Source: Nautilus pompilius (Eukaryota > Mollusca > Cephalopoda > Nautilida > Nautilidae). From it: 64,000 nucleotides of DNA. Within the stretch, counting starts at the first letter, position 1, and each line of letters begins with the position of its first letter. Location: the NCBI GenBank assembly GCA_018389105.1, contig JACATO010002207.1, forward strand, positions 428,501 through 492,500. The letters run 5' to 3'. Made by a program: the position numbers and the translations under genes. The notes under the pieces are model-generated. The model made no database searches. It was given only the letters and a program-made list of their open reading frames with translations, and was not told where the DNA came from. Below are positions 37,401 through 49,800 of the stretch, piece by piece.

Positions 37401-37896
37401 GAGATTCGGTTTCCTAATGATAAATTACTAATAAAATTATCAGATGCTGCATATCAGCAATGATTAACTGGTTAAATATTCTCATACCAATGGGGCTGAC
37501 TACTCTGGCTATCTTTCGCAGAGGTGAGTTGTCACAATACCAGCATAAGCGCCAACCAGCGCATCCTGTTGCTCAAGCCTAACAATCACGTGACAGGAGA
37601 TCCATAGTGAGGCCTATAAATAGCTGACGTGTTGCAAGCTCGAATTTACAGAAATCCCCCCAGATTTTCGTGATATAACTAAGATACTAGCGAGCAAAAT
37701 GTTTTTAATTATGGATTAAATTAAGTCAGCGTGTTGTTGTTTTCTTTAAAGTTCTGTATATGAAGAAAATATAAAATTAATCTTACGGGGCTTAGAAATA
37801 AAACTGGTCCATTATATCACACTTAATCCCAAAGGATTTTGAGGCTTCCGAAAGCGGAAACATGAACACCATTTTAACTGTCATGTTTAATAAGAG
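37401..37896. other. AT-rich intergenic DNA
   Basis: Nothing recognised. Confidence 0.45.
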
Positions 37897-37898
37897 TA

Positions 37899-38028
<130 letters not shown>

Positions 38029-38678
38029 CAAGAACAGTTATTCTTTGTCGATACACTTATTAACTTATTATCAGAGTAGATGGTCTAAATATTTATTTAC
38101 TTTGTAACGAAAAGCATTCTAATTAATAACTTATGAAATCTCCGTAAACTCAGAGGTTTTAAGGTAGACACATATTTCAACTTACAAAATTCCAGCCTGG
38201 TGTTATCAGTGACAGCTTTTATTTTAGTAATTTTTTTGTTATATAAAAAGAAAAATCATTATAAACAGCAATGCGTGGCAATTCAGGGTTTGCGCCAAAA
38301 TTCGAAGAATCTCTTTGGAATTTTAACCAGAAGAATGTGTATCTGGCGTCTAACCAAAGCATAATACCAACGAAGAAATTAAAAATTTTCAAACCATTAC
38401 ACGGTTCCAAGAACAAGGAAGCATGGCAGAACTAATCTGAAATACCTTCTAACGCTTGCATAGCTGCTTATATCCAAGAGACTGGCCTGGAGGATGTTGA
38501 TGCTGTGTTGTTTTCAAAAGAGTAATATTGAAGTTATTTTCATCGCTAACTGTAGTTTATTCTGACATATGGAGAAAGTTTCCATAATAAAACTAAGAAG
38601 AAATATAGAACTATTTGAAAGAGATAACTCAATTATATTTGTATAAACCGTTAGGAACCTTAAATCCTATTAATAGAG
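38029..38678. other. AT-rich intergenic DNA
   Basis: Nothing recognised on either strand. Confidence 0.45.
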
Positions 38679-38742
38679 TCTCTCTCTCTCTCTCCATCTC
38701 CATATCTCTCTCTCTCTCTCTCCATCTCCATCTCCATCTCCA

Positions 38743-38808
<66 letters not shown>
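38679..38808. repeat. (CT)n with CTCCAT variants
   Basis: A CT array with CTCCATCTCCAT blocks in its first half. The same variant is seen in the array at 23.1 kb. It lies immediately upstream of the Penelope-like end. Confidence 0.95.
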
Positions 38809-38809
<1 letters not shown>

Positions 38810-38945
38810 GAACACGAATCTTCTTTAATCGAAGTTTCGACGAATCTGAGCCCAACGTTTTCGGAAGAATCCTGATGAAGGCGGCTACAGGAAAAAAAAT
38901 TCGAAACGTCGATAGTAAACTACTTCGGGTAGTAAAAGACAGAAG
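38810..38945 (+). mobile_element. Penelope-like element end with hammerhead-like core
   Basis: The sequence AATCCTGATGAAGGCGGCTAC followed by TTCGAAACGTCGATAG is the style of motif found in the terminal repeats of Penelope-like retroelements, many of which encode a type I hammerhead ribozyme. The conserved parts are present: CTGATGA (38,872-38,878), GAAA (38,903-38,906) followed by C-GTC (38,907-38,910). A stem I can be drawn from ATC/GAT (38,869-38,871 with 38,911-38,913) and GAAG/CTTC (38,864-38,867 with 38,923-38,926). Stem II is not supported: an A8 run sits where its 3' strand should be, so this copy is probably inactive. No reverse transcriptase is seen nearby, so only an end remains. 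Confidence 0.5.
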
Positions 38946-41900
38946 GAAAGATAAAACTTTGACACCGTAGTATCAGAACCAATAAGACTCAGTAAATATC
39001 TTCATGACCGCAGCAACATAAATTCACACGCACTCTTTGGCTTTATAAGGTTCGAATCTCTACGCTTTCGAAAAATTGAATTGCTACAAAATTGTTATTA
39101 TAGATTTTATTTTTTCAGTCTGATTTTGAACTATTATACGAAGAAGTTTTAAAAAATCTGGCAAATCTACGTGTGTCATCTTGAGTCAAGATAAGTTTAA
39201 TTGGAAAGGTGACTTACCTTTAATGTTAGAATTCAGGTCCGTCCTCTAGGACAACTACCTCTCCTAATAGCTTTATCGGGGGCACATGCTTGCCGATTAT
39301 TCAGTATGGGAAAGAAATTTCGCTTAAGTTATCAGAAGTACAATCTAAATAGGTAGCTCGTGAACGCACATCAAAATCGGATTCCTGGACGGTCGGTTGT
39401 TAGGGACAGCTACGTGTCTTAAGGGGGGAACGTAGCTGGTAACACTGTACCAGGATCGATTTGCTTTTTGTGTTTGCAACATTCTGACAAAGGGAGACTG
39501 CGAATTGGTGTAGGGATTCCTCGGAGAGCTTATGGCACGTTCCGAGCAAGCCGAGTAAACAGCGGACCAACCGAGAAATTTCTGCTGTAGCTAGGGAGCA
39601 GTCATTATTCGTGACGGAGAGAGCTGTTTGGTCACTTGCGCGCGCGCGCGCGTGTGTATGGGGGCGGGTAGTGAGCTAGAATACCTGAAATACTGACGAT
39701 AGAGATTTGTGCTATTTTTCGCTTTCTAAATCTTAGTGCAGCAACCAGGGGAACATACAAACGCAAATTGCGGCTTTTAAATGAAAGAAACGTGGCCAGA
39801 CTTGACATTTGGTGACGAGCGGCTTTTCTCTAGCAGATTGCCGGACGATGTTGCTGTATTGTTTTGTTCTTTTAATAATCGAGTCTACCTCGCTGAAGAG
39901 CAGACGTGAAAGTGTCGAGAAAATTTAGAACTACATTTGGTCGGCCGAAAGAACGAGATTATTCCCTTTAAAGCTGGTAGAGATGTAAGTAAAAGCAATC
40001 TGCGATGTTCCGGCCTGTGATAGACGCCGTTTATAAGGGCGCTCAGCTTTAACAAACCTGACTTCCTTTCACGTTTTTTTTGCTCCCCCCCAACCACCAC
40101 CGGGGTATAGGATCATTGCCCTAACTAGAACAACCTGCGCCCCTTTGAGCCACTACTTTCACTATCACTATTAAACAGACATCGGGCAACAAACAAAAGA
40201 AGAAAATCAAACGCCCTTTAAGGGCCTTCTGGAGCTGAAAAGAATTTTTTTTTTTTTAGATGCCGCTTTAAGCCGCTCACTCGATTCGAGAGTGGACGTC
40301 GGTACAGCGAAACAGAGACAGGGGAAGATTGGCTTCTGCGCTACCACGTTTACCACCATTTTCCAATGCGCTTTCCCGAATATGGTACTTAGAGGTAACT
40401 CGTTTATTTCTCCGAGCCCCTCGGTAAGTTCCCTGTTTTACACACAAACCCCTTCAAATTTACAATGTAGCATCGCCACAGCCCGACAAATGTAAAATCT
40501 CGAGAAGGTTTCGCTATCTGCATCCGTTTGAAGAAAAATGACTTCAACTGCCGTGCGATCCGAAAAATTTCAAAACTTAGAAAATGTTTTTTCAATAAAT
40601 ATATACAAAAATTAAAACCGTGGGGGGGGGAGGGCAAAATTCCTACTGTATCGCATCTAACCCGGTGGTTACCTTCAAACTGAAGAAAACACTTCATTGA
40701 GGAGAAACTGCCAAAGAGAAAATCATGCTAGAGTTTTGCGTATTCAGCTAGCTCGCAGGGTTGGCGTGGAAATCATAGCGGTAAAAGCTCGTGATCCCAA
40801 GCATCTTTAATTCGCCATCGGGTGGATCAGAGAACTTCTCTCCTAAACTGTTTTTTTTTTTTTTTTAATGCCGGATTCGAGTATTATCTTTCATGCTGAA
40901 CGTCTTGCAAACAGCACGCGAAAGGTGACCGTTTTGTCTTTAAGCGAGCCAGTCCTTTGCCAGATGTTAATATGCCGCAGATTCGATGATACATCAGCCG
41001 GTCGTTTTCTTTCCGATCGTCTCTACCGGGCTTTTTTTCTTGCTTGGATCAAAATCCGTTTCTTTTATCCGGATGCTCCGATTTCCTCACACCGGTTATC
41101 AGAACCCACTGTTTTTTTTTTGCATCATTTCCAAGATTCCTCATCACTGCTGATGCTTCGTTTTTAGTTTTCTTTTTGTATTATCCAGACAATTTCTCAT
41201 AACATGAATTGTTTCTGTAAGGAATTGCTTTAGAAACGTTGTTGTTTTTAAAAATAACAATCCAATTTGATACCTATACTTTGTTTTGACCCACTATGTC
41301 CATAATTCCAGATAGATGTTTCTTTTTTTCTCTCCAAACAATAGGAAACGATTTAGGAGTTTATCTAATTAACCGATGAAGCAGATGTAGGGATGGTAAA
41401 GTGGGGGGGGGGGGAGACATTAATCGTAATATTCAGAGAGGTCAGAGTTCGCGATAGCGCCCCGGGACGCAGACTGTTTCTGGGAGAGGAGGGGACTGGT
41501 TTCGGTAAAACCGGTGTTTTCTCGTGATGAGAATCGTGTTACCGACTTCCAGCGGGGAGATCGTTTGTTGGTCTAGTAGACCAAAACAGTCCTGAATAAA
41601 CGTAACACCGAGTAAATATTTATAGGTAAGCTGACAAAAGCACGCAAATATTTACAGTTATGTCGGTGTCTTGTATTGTTCTTGGCTCGTTCCGGTTATA
41701 TCCAGCTGAGCATGAACTCATACGAAGCCAACCCGGGTTTCTCTAGACGGGAGACAAGATAAGCGCAGCACCGTTTCGCCAACACAGAAACAGCATGGAG
41801 CTAAGAAAAATATGTTTAGCTTTTTGCTTTCTGAATCTTCTTAATTATAAAAGAAGAGCTGGCGGCTGTTGGTGATTGACACACAACGCAATAAAGTAGG

Positions 41901-41970
41901 GAATACTAAGAAATCAAAGTTATTATAGATTTATCAAAACAGGGATAAAGACAGTTTACTAACTGAAATT
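38946..41970. other. Intergenic DNA, increasingly CpG-rich
   Basis: GGTTCGAATCTC, a tRNA B-box-like string, lies at 39,051-39,062. A GCGCGCGCGCGTGTGTATG tract at 39,642-39,660 could form Z-DNA. G runs lie near 40,622 and 41,402. The 97-99-codon frames at 40,404-40,697 and 40,868-41,167 have no features of real proteins. Confidence 0.4.
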
Positions 41971-41975
41971 AAAAC

Positions 41976-42129
41976 GAGAGAGAGAGATAGAGAGATGACG
42001 TCAGTACAGAGAGAGATATGACGTCAGTACAGAGATAGAGATATGACGTCAGTACAGAGAGATATGACGTCAGTACAGAGATAGAGATATGACGTCAGGA
42101 CAGAGATAGAGAGAGGGAGAGAGAGAGAT
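41976..42129. repeat. CRE-bearing satellite, second array
   Basis: Five units of a GA-rich repeat carry ATATGACGTCAGTACAGAG or a close variant. Each has an exact TGACGTCA octamer. The unit differs from that at 29-30 kb by GTACAG in place of TTACAG and by ATAGAG spacers. All five share these changes, so this array expanded on its own. Confidence 0.93.
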
Positions 42130-42816
42130 TCGTTCATGTGAGGAAAAAGAAGAAGCGACAAACCTTGGATGGCATTGGCGAGTTCTGTACACTAGCAGCA
42201 AAAAAAAAAAATAATAAATAAAAGGGGCCGACTTTTGTTTGTCTTGTTTTACTTTAGCCTTTTTGCTTCTTGAAGAAAAGAAAGATGAGTATCGATTGAG
42301 AAGTCACCATATGGGAAGAGGGATCACCGTCCGGACCCTTAGAAGAACAAAGTCTGACGGGAAGTTTAAATGGCTGTTGACACTCCGACAACTATCAAAA
42401 TGATCTCCTTTGGCGGGTCAACCTGTTTTTGAACAGCTGTCGTCGATTGGTTTGTAGAAGCGATTCCTTGGGCGAGCGCGTGATTGTCAAATAACTCGGC
42501 GCTAATACGGCATAGCGGGAAGAAGGTAAATGAGAAAGTTGGGATGGTGGGTGGGGGGGGGATATGCGGGAGAGAGAATATAATTTGTTTATCGAAGAGA
42601 ACTGTTTGCAGTAAATGAGAGGCGGGGTGTGATCTGGTTTTTTAAACAGCGCGATGTCGGTATCACGTCGAAATGTCAGATTTCAAACGCTGCGTGTTCC
42701 ATTTCTCGCCGTCGCAGGCAACTCTATCGGGTTACTCGACGAGAAGTTATCGAGGACAAAAGAAACTCACGTAATAACACACACTGGGGGAGGTACATAT
42801 ATATCTTTAAGTCAGA
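42130..42816. other. Intergenic DNA between two CRE arrays
   Basis: CpG content is moderate and a G9 run lies near 42,552. The 85-88-codon frames running into the next array are not convincing. Confidence 0.4.
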
Positions 42817-42986
42817 GAGAGAGAGAGATGACGTCATTACAGAGAGAGAGAGAGATGAAGGGAGGGAGGGAGAGAGAGAGAGACGACGTCAATAGAGGGA
42901 GAGAGAGATGACGTCATTACAGAGAGAGAGAGAGAGAGAGATGAAGGGATAGAGAGATGATGGGGGAGAGAGAGAGAGAGAGAGCT
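42817..42986. repeat. CRE-bearing (GA)n satellite, third array
   Basis: A GA array contains two exact GATGACGTCATTACAGAG units and one CGACGTCA variant, with GATGAAGGGA blocks between. The unit is that of the 29-30 kb array and not that of the nearer 42.0 kb array. Confidence 0.92.
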
Positions 42987-43404
42987 CGTGTTTCGGCGTG
43001 AAGGCAATAAAAACGGCCGAATACCACCCTAACAACAAACCGATCAGCTTCAGATTGCAACATACGCTAAGATGGCAAGCACGTGAGATTTCGGCTCGCC
43101 AGCTGTAAAAATACAACACAACCGTTCGGTGATATACGTGGAAAAACACCTGTGAAAGTGTTCCATCGTTTCCTACTTGACAGCTATCAAAGTCACTCTG
43201 AGAATTATGCCATAAATTGACAAAATCGTTGGCTGTTGTTTTTCCTTCTCTCCTCCTCCTCCCCCCCCAAGCCTCCCTTTACTGCGCGGATTCCCGTTTT
43301 AACGACTCCCTTTTTTTCCATCTTTCGTTTCGAGATGCTGAGTTAGCCATGGTAGCGCTGACCAGTTTTATTGTCTACTTTCATCTTTCCAAAAACAGGC
43401 TTAA

Positions 43405-43460
43405 CGGAGAAATCTGAAAATGGCGCAAGATAGGCAACGCTCTTTAACGGCGAACCACCG
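43405..43460. mobile_element. SINE tail fragment
   Basis: The string GGCGCAAGATAGGCAACGCT and the following TTAACGGCGAACCACCGCACTAC match, with few changes, the 3' part of the SINE copy at 51.98-52.04 kb (GGCGCAAGATCGGCAACGCT, then TAGCGGACCACTCCTGCACTAC). Only this tail is present. Confidence 0.6.
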
Positions 43461-46455
43461 CACTACTTTTCCTCGCCAAGACTGTCGTCTCCGGATGTAG
43501 ACGGGGGTCATCAACAAAATTAAACTTTGAAATCACCCAGGAGATGTCACAGCGCACGAAGTGTTTCAGCGACAAGGGAAAGAAAAAAAATAATAATAAT
43601 CTCTATCGACTCTGTTTACAACCGCGGATTCAGTCTTCTGCCTTCGTACTTAAAATCGCTGATAGAAGTAAAAGACATTCTGCTTTATACCAGTAAATTT
43701 GGAACATCCTGACAGTCGTAAATTCACAAGATCAGAAGTCTGCGGCCCGGACCGAACGCGCCTTAATTCTAGAGAAATCAATAACTGCTGGTTTATTATT
43801 ATCAGCGTCAGTTTTAGCAACGGTCGCGACGCCTCGTTTTTACTCAGTTTAGAACTCCTAACCCCGGCCTAAACCTTTTCCCGTATCAACTCTCTCCCTC
43901 ATCCAGTAACCCGAGACACACACTCCCCCCCCCACCTTTTGGTCATACTGTAGTAATGACGAGGAGAAGGGAAGCCGTCAACTTGTGCCATGTTTCCGGG
44001 TTCGAGAAGTGACCATTCACTGGATTTTTTGGTCGTATAAAAAAAATACACACGACCCCTACGGCAGCCGTTTTTTTCTTTCAAACGGCCTGGCTTCTGA
44101 CCCCGCTCCGCCCCCTTCTTTTTTTTTTTTTTTCTTTTCAAAAAACGCGAATAATCAGAAACAACAGCAACGCGAACGTTCCTTTTATGTTTCTTGGTAA
44201 AGCCTGGAGGCTGAACTATCCCATCAAACGCCCTTCTTCTTCTTTTTAAAAAATTTTTATTAGCGCGCGGACTTCTGGTGGCGATGGACTTCTGATGCCG
44301 GCTGTAATTTAGACAGAGACGGTCTCACCAGAAAACTGCGGTGTCGTTCCACAGAAAGCGAGCGATTCTTTCCCATGCAGATTCCGGTTTAAAGGGGAAA
44401 AACAACAACAACAACCAACAACAACAACAGCAACAAGAGCAGCAACGAAACGAGACAGGAATAATAATAATAATAATAACAAAAGCAGGATTATCGTTGG
44501 CGAGTATTAACTAGTGTGGTGTTTTGTTTCATTGGAAGGAACTGTCAGCCCGCTAATTACATTCAGGCTTCACGAAGCCCGATCCCAGTCGGTTGGAGTA
44601 GAGCTAGTTACACGTCTGCCATATAAATTCCTCTTCGAACATAATTGATTTTGAGTTACGACTTCTCTCCGCAAAGCGGCCGAGCGGTTGTCGAGTGGGG
44701 GCCAGTTGACTGACGTTAGAGGAAGCAGCCGGACAGATCGTCGCGCAGCATCCGATGTCGGGGGAGGGAGACCGAGGTAATGACAGACATTACGAGGCAC
44801 GCGCGGGTAGTTAAAGATGAAACGTCGATGACGTCAGCGTTCTCCGAGAAACGTATCTCGCGATGAGCACCATATTAATAATGTCAGAACAAAAGGAAAC
44901 CCGATGCCAATGCGTTTAGGAAATGCTTACTTATTTGTTTCTTCCCTCTCCCCTCCCTTCCATTTTTCTGTTGTTGCTGGGTTTATTAAAGCAGACTCTC
45001 GTTGCTTTAATAGGAAGAATTTTTCCTTCACAGATGCTTGGGCGGGGGATGGAAATTTTTAAGGCCACGACCCACCGCCGTGGGGATGCGGTATTAACGC
45101 TCCATGTTCGATCTGGGGGGGGGGCGAGCGGAGGATTGTGGGTAATGAACTTTACTGTTATTGCAAAGGGGTATGAATTAAAAAAAAAACCAGACCCCGT
45201 GTAAAATAATAATGCCGGTCATTACTACCTAGGAATAGGGGAGAATTATTTTCTTTGAGAATTCTGCATCTTATTTAAGGTAACAAATTTAACTGCGTAT
45301 GCTTACTGAAGGTGAGAAGCAGCGGTATCGATGAGTCGCTGGTAAAACTGATCAAGATCGATTCTCAGTCACGCCCACTGTTCGATCAGCCAGTCACTGG
45401 CCTCATTGTGTAATAAGGTCTCTCCTAGTTTTTTTTGTTTTTGTTTTTAAAGCGATCAGATAGAAAACCAGTTTGGGGAGAGGGGAATACCGACCGCTCC
45501 CTGCCCTCTACAGGCGATAGTCATCATTTATTGTTCGCGCTGACGTGCGAATGCTGAAAGGCTGTATCGATACCTTCTGGACGGAACATCCGGTTCATTT
45601 CTTTGTCGTATTTTCGATGCACATATGGATTGATTGAAGGTTAACCTCTTGGACGTATACAACTTTGAAAAACCAAACTATTGTATGCTGTTGTTGTTGT
45701 TGTTTTTCTATCATTAGGACGCGCTGTGGTACGTTCCGAGGAAATCTTCTCTCTCTCTCTGTCGCCATCATCAGGGTTTAGTCGTGTCTGAGGAAGACTG
45801 TTTCTGGCGGGCGAGGAGGTTATTCTCGAAAGATTTTGACATTGGCGGTGCTTAAACGTCTTGAGCCGGGTTTCGAACCTGCGATGCGTGGATGTGATTT
45901 GAACAGAGCCCCCTCCTGAACTAATTACCGAATCCTTTTTAAAGGCTTGTCACGTTTATTGGTAGTGGAGCGCGGGGCGGGGTGTGTGTCTTTAGTTTTC
46001 GTAGAATAAAGCAACAGTATCAAGCCAATCATACGCCTAGACATTATCGTATTCATAATAAGTTAGTGGAAACCGCAACTTTGCTCAGGTCGTGAGGAGA
46101 AAGCCACCGGCTGCGTGCGCACGACAGCAGGGTTTGAAACATAATCTATTAATAACAACCGGAAATGCATAACCGAAAAACCTGGGCAACCATAAGTTGG
46201 GGGGGGGACTAGCCAAAGAGGTAACCGAATATCGCTGCTCCGAGATGTATCACTGATGGAAATTCAAAGAGGGAACAATAGTGATAGTAATTATTTTAGA
46301 GTTAGGTGGCGAAAAACCAGAAACGAAGACAAATATCACGGTGCTAACATGCATTATTTAGGAAAATGCATACAGAACTGTATATTATAAGGCAAACAAT
46401 AAATGTTAGGCGGGTACGTTGTTGCAGGACCACTAGTTCTCAATTAAGCGTATAG
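43461..46455. other. CpG-moderate intergenic DNA with small repeats
   Basis: Contains AAC/CAA and AAT units at 44,401-44,482, a short palindrome GTAATG-acaga-CATTAC at 44,777-44,793, an isolated CRE octamer at 44,829-44,836 and C or G runs near 43,261, 43,925 and 45,115. On the minus strand at 45,729-45,775 CCTGATGATGGCGAC, an (AG)n insert and CGGAACGTACC faintly recall the Penelope-type hammerhead core. A tRNA T-arm-like GGTTCGAAACC lies at 45,870-45,880 (minus). No exon is recognised. Confidence 0.35.
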
Positions 46456-46459
46456 CGAG

Positions 46460-46521
46460 GCTGTAATTGACGTCATATACTCTGACCTTAGCCTACTGCA
46501 GCATATGACATCGATTACAGC
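46460..46521. repeat. Hairpin with 20-bp arms and 22-bp loop
   Basis: The left arm GCTGTAATTGACGTCATATA (46,460-46,479) and right arm CATATGACATCGATTACAGC (46,502-46,521) are inverted complements at 17 of 20 positions. Each arm is close to the CRE satellite unit read in opposite directions (CTGTAATGACGTCAT and ATGACGTCATTACAG), with one inserted base in each. It may be a relic of two inverted satellite units, or an independent structured element. I see no sign of a known microRNA seed. Confidence 0.7.
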
Positions 46522-48750
46522 TAATATTTAGGTTTAATTAGGAATCACCAGTGCTGTAACAACAGACTCCGGTTCTCTCCCCTCCCCCCGCTGGCGATGT
46601 GCTGATAAATATTTAAAGCGATTGAGGGAGCGGATCATAAGGCAAAGCCATAAACAGTAAACTATTATCAAAAGTTATTTTGTTCGCGAATTACGTATTA
46701 ATTAGAAGTGCGAAATTAAGTGGCATAAACAAGTCGTCCTCATCTTCAACCGGGACTTCTGTCAAAAGAAAAAAAAAATTCCTTTTCTCTCTTTCATTGA
46801 TTTAATGTATCAAATGTGTTTTATTTATTTAAAGGTCGGATGCTTTTAGACACCCAACGCTCCCCGCGGATGCATTCCAGGTGTCTTAGTCGCGGTGAAC
46901 TCTCACGGTATTTACAGTCGGTGCGCCAAATTCAAAACATCGAAAACATCTTGTTGTAGTTTTACATGTTGACAAATTTACTGTTGAACCAGTCTAATTG
47001 CGTCCAAAACGTAATCAGATGAGCGTATGAATCCAGATTTCGAAGACGCTTTACAGGTGTCTGTCTGTAGCTCGACAGTAAGGAATTCACACGATTTGGC
47101 AGCCGCCGATATGGAGCGCGTTCCAACAAAGGATTTGGAAAAAAAATTGTAAACGCTAATCTAAGATTATTGACGCAGTTTAATAATTACAGGTAACTGA
47201 GTGGTCCCACGGAGCATTCTATCGGCATATATTTTTTTAAAAATTTTACAGACGTTTTCTAGTAACTCATTGAAACTTTGTCTGTTCCATATGTATTTTG
47301 GTTCAGCGACAAACATCTTAAAAGAGTGAAATTCAGCATATCACTAATAGCTTGCAGAGCCCTTTATTTAAGGGATCTCTAGGGGTTATTTAAAAAAAAA
47401 AGACCGGATGTGTCCAGGTGCTGTTTATTAGCCCATTACGCGAATCCTTGATTTATAATATAAGTGGATATTCAGTTGATATAGTAGAAGGATAAAGACA
47501 GCGAACTCGAGTGAAGGAAGCGCGGGATTAGTGGTACCAATCTACCTGTGTTTTCAGGCGCACTTTCCAGAATATGATATTTCAAGGTGTCTATACTTTC
47601 ATGGCACCTGTAACTTCCTTGTTTTTTCTAACCCAGACGGTTTCCAAGTTTCGAACGCAGTCTGACCCTGGCCCCGCCAAATGTAGTACCGTAAGAACGA
47701 TCTCGTCGCCCCTTCTGGGTTATGGATTTTGGGGTAACTATGACAAATTCTTTGATTCGCAGAATTTCCAAAAAATTAGAAAAATGTCTAAAAAAAAAAA
47801 AAAAGATTTTAAAAATAATCTAAAAAATGTGAAGAAACTGCTATAGAGAAATATACCAGTGTTTTGCATGTTCGGTGAGTTTGCAAGGTTAACCATGCCA
47901 ATGGAAATGTTTTGAAAGTGAGTTAAATATCAAGTGAGTCAGAATAAGTTGGGCTGAAGGGCCAGATTTGTCCACATCCACAGAAGTCCCTCGTCTCATT
48001 TCAAAGAGATATATGTCTTATTCTCTTTAAAAAAAAAAAAAAATTCAACTCTAAAAAGTTCCTCATAAGAACCAAGTGCCGCCAGAAGCGGAAATGTATA
48101 GCAAAACAGATACCACCGGCAGCCACCCCTAATAACTCGGAAAACCCTTATTTGTTGCTTTTTATCTTCTTCTTCTTGATTTACTTTTGTAGCCAATATC
48201 GGTCGGGATCTCTGATTGATCAAAACGAGGCTCGCTCACCGAGAAGGTAGGTAACCCATCTCCAAGAAACAACAGCACAAGTGTTTCTTATAACGCGTCT
48301 AATGGAAACTTTTGGAAAGTCAATTGTCGGCTCGTGCGTAAACTGTCTGGACCCTTCACTGACAGAAGCTCGAACGATTTCTTCATTAACTCGCACTGAC
48401 ATCTATTAAAGTTGCATTTGTATTGATTTGGGTGGCTGGTGAGGAATGAGTGTCTGTAAACAGTGTGATGGCGAGATTGGTGCGCAGGTGGGACAGGTGT
48501 TTTTGTGTTCGCGGTCTTCGGTGGGGGGGGGGAGAGCTATGGGCCCCCCCTCTTTTAAAAATAAAAGGGTACAGCAGGCGGCCTAAGTAAGTTCGGCGTT
48601 TACGCAGGCAGCGGGCGGGGCGATCTCCAGCCTGGGGTTTCGTTCTTCTGTTCGTTCTGGTGGCAAACGTCCAGGAAGCCGCGTGGGTAATAAACTCCAT
48701 TCAGCTTAGGGTCGGGGAAAAACCGGCTCCCTGGTACTCGACATGGATTT
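46522..48750. other. Intergenic DNA, no gene seen
   Basis: Mostly AT-rich with poly-A/T runs. The sequence directly after the hairpin, to about 46,560, is AT-rich with TTTAATTAGG, a homeodomain-like site. No protein or RNA gene is recognised. Confidence 0.4.
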
Positions 48751-48753
48751 GAG

Positions 48754-48756
<3 letters not shown>

Positions 48757-48799
<43 letters not shown>
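48757..48799. repeat. (TAA)n microsatellite
   Basis: About fourteen TAA units. Confidence 0.95.
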
Positions 48800-48829
48800 G
48801 CTAACGATGAGAAATATGGGGCACATTAT

Positions 48830-49800
48830 AGCCCCTCAAGAGATCAGGTTCGCTACAGTCCGGGAATAAGGAGATGAACAAGAGTTTCTGCTTTTCTTTC
48901 TCGTCCGGGCTCGATAACCGCCGCCCCAGCACGAGACGCGTGCACGCATGCGCCTCGAGGGATGCGTCGTGACGGTTGGATAGCGGGCTGCGTGTAAAAA
49001 GCGGAGCGCCGAGAGGCGGCGGATCGCGGAATTGTTGCGTCTCCGAGGTCGTCGTTTTCACTTTTAGAGAAAGAGGCAGCCCCCCGCCCACGTTTCGCGC
49101 GGTGGTGGTGAGCGCTGTCTCTCCAAGCATAACCCCGGGTGGTGGGTGGGTGGGGGGCTGATTCGCGGTGAACAGGTTGGCTGGGTGGTGGGAGGGAGTT
49201 TCGATGTCCTCTTGGCATTTCGCGAATTTGCTATTTCTGATAACAGATCCGGCGGAGCGCTGAATGGAGAGCGGGGGAAAGCTGACGGCTGCCCCTCCCG
49301 TCTCAATGCTCCCCGTTTCCTTACGTGTTAGAACAAACAGCCCCCCCCCCCCAATGACCTTTCGGATGGCGGGACCCGTAGCCATCTGGGAATATGCGCG
49401 TCTTAAATTATAAAAGGAATAAGGGAACGTTTTTCTTAAAAGTTCCGCCGTCATCACGCGGCGCGCACTTTTTGGTTTAGTCAGTAAAATTCGCCTCTCT
49501 CCTGTTGCTGCTGCTGCTGCTTTTATCCCAGATACGAATACACAGATGAACGGAGATGCTTCGCTCGGCGCACGGGAAGAGAGGGGGGGGTGGGGACCCT
49601 ATCTGAGCGCGTGAATTGCCGCGGCGTCACGTACACGACACTCATCTCTTGCTGGAATCTAGCTGCGCTGCTGGGATGTTCTCGCTGCTTGTGTATCTCC
49701 CTTCCATCGGCATTGATTGTCTGCTTATATACACCCACTTTCTTCTTTTATTCAAGAACTTGTCACTACACAGCGAGCAATACTATATACACTGGCATGT
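48830..49800. promoter_or_regulatory. CpG-island-like block
   Basis: CpG-rich, with GGTGGGTGGGTGGGG (49,141-49,155) and a C10 run near 49,342, both able to form quadruplex or i-motif structures. A (CTG)n run lies at 49,504-49,521. The longest minus-strand frame of the block (218 codons, 48,801-49,457) has an overlapping 121-codon frame on the same strand and 61-codon frames on the other, which is typical of stop-poor GC-rich DNA. Its translation shows no domain, signal or repeat that I recognise. I therefore annotate the block as island-like DNA and not as a gene. Confidence 0.35.

Noticed and set aside
48801-49457. 218-codon minus-strand frame, the second longest in the window
   Set aside because: It lies in a CpG-rich, stop-poor block where both strands and several frames are open at once. 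The translation has no recognisable motif, and it crosses poly-C and GGTGGG runs.
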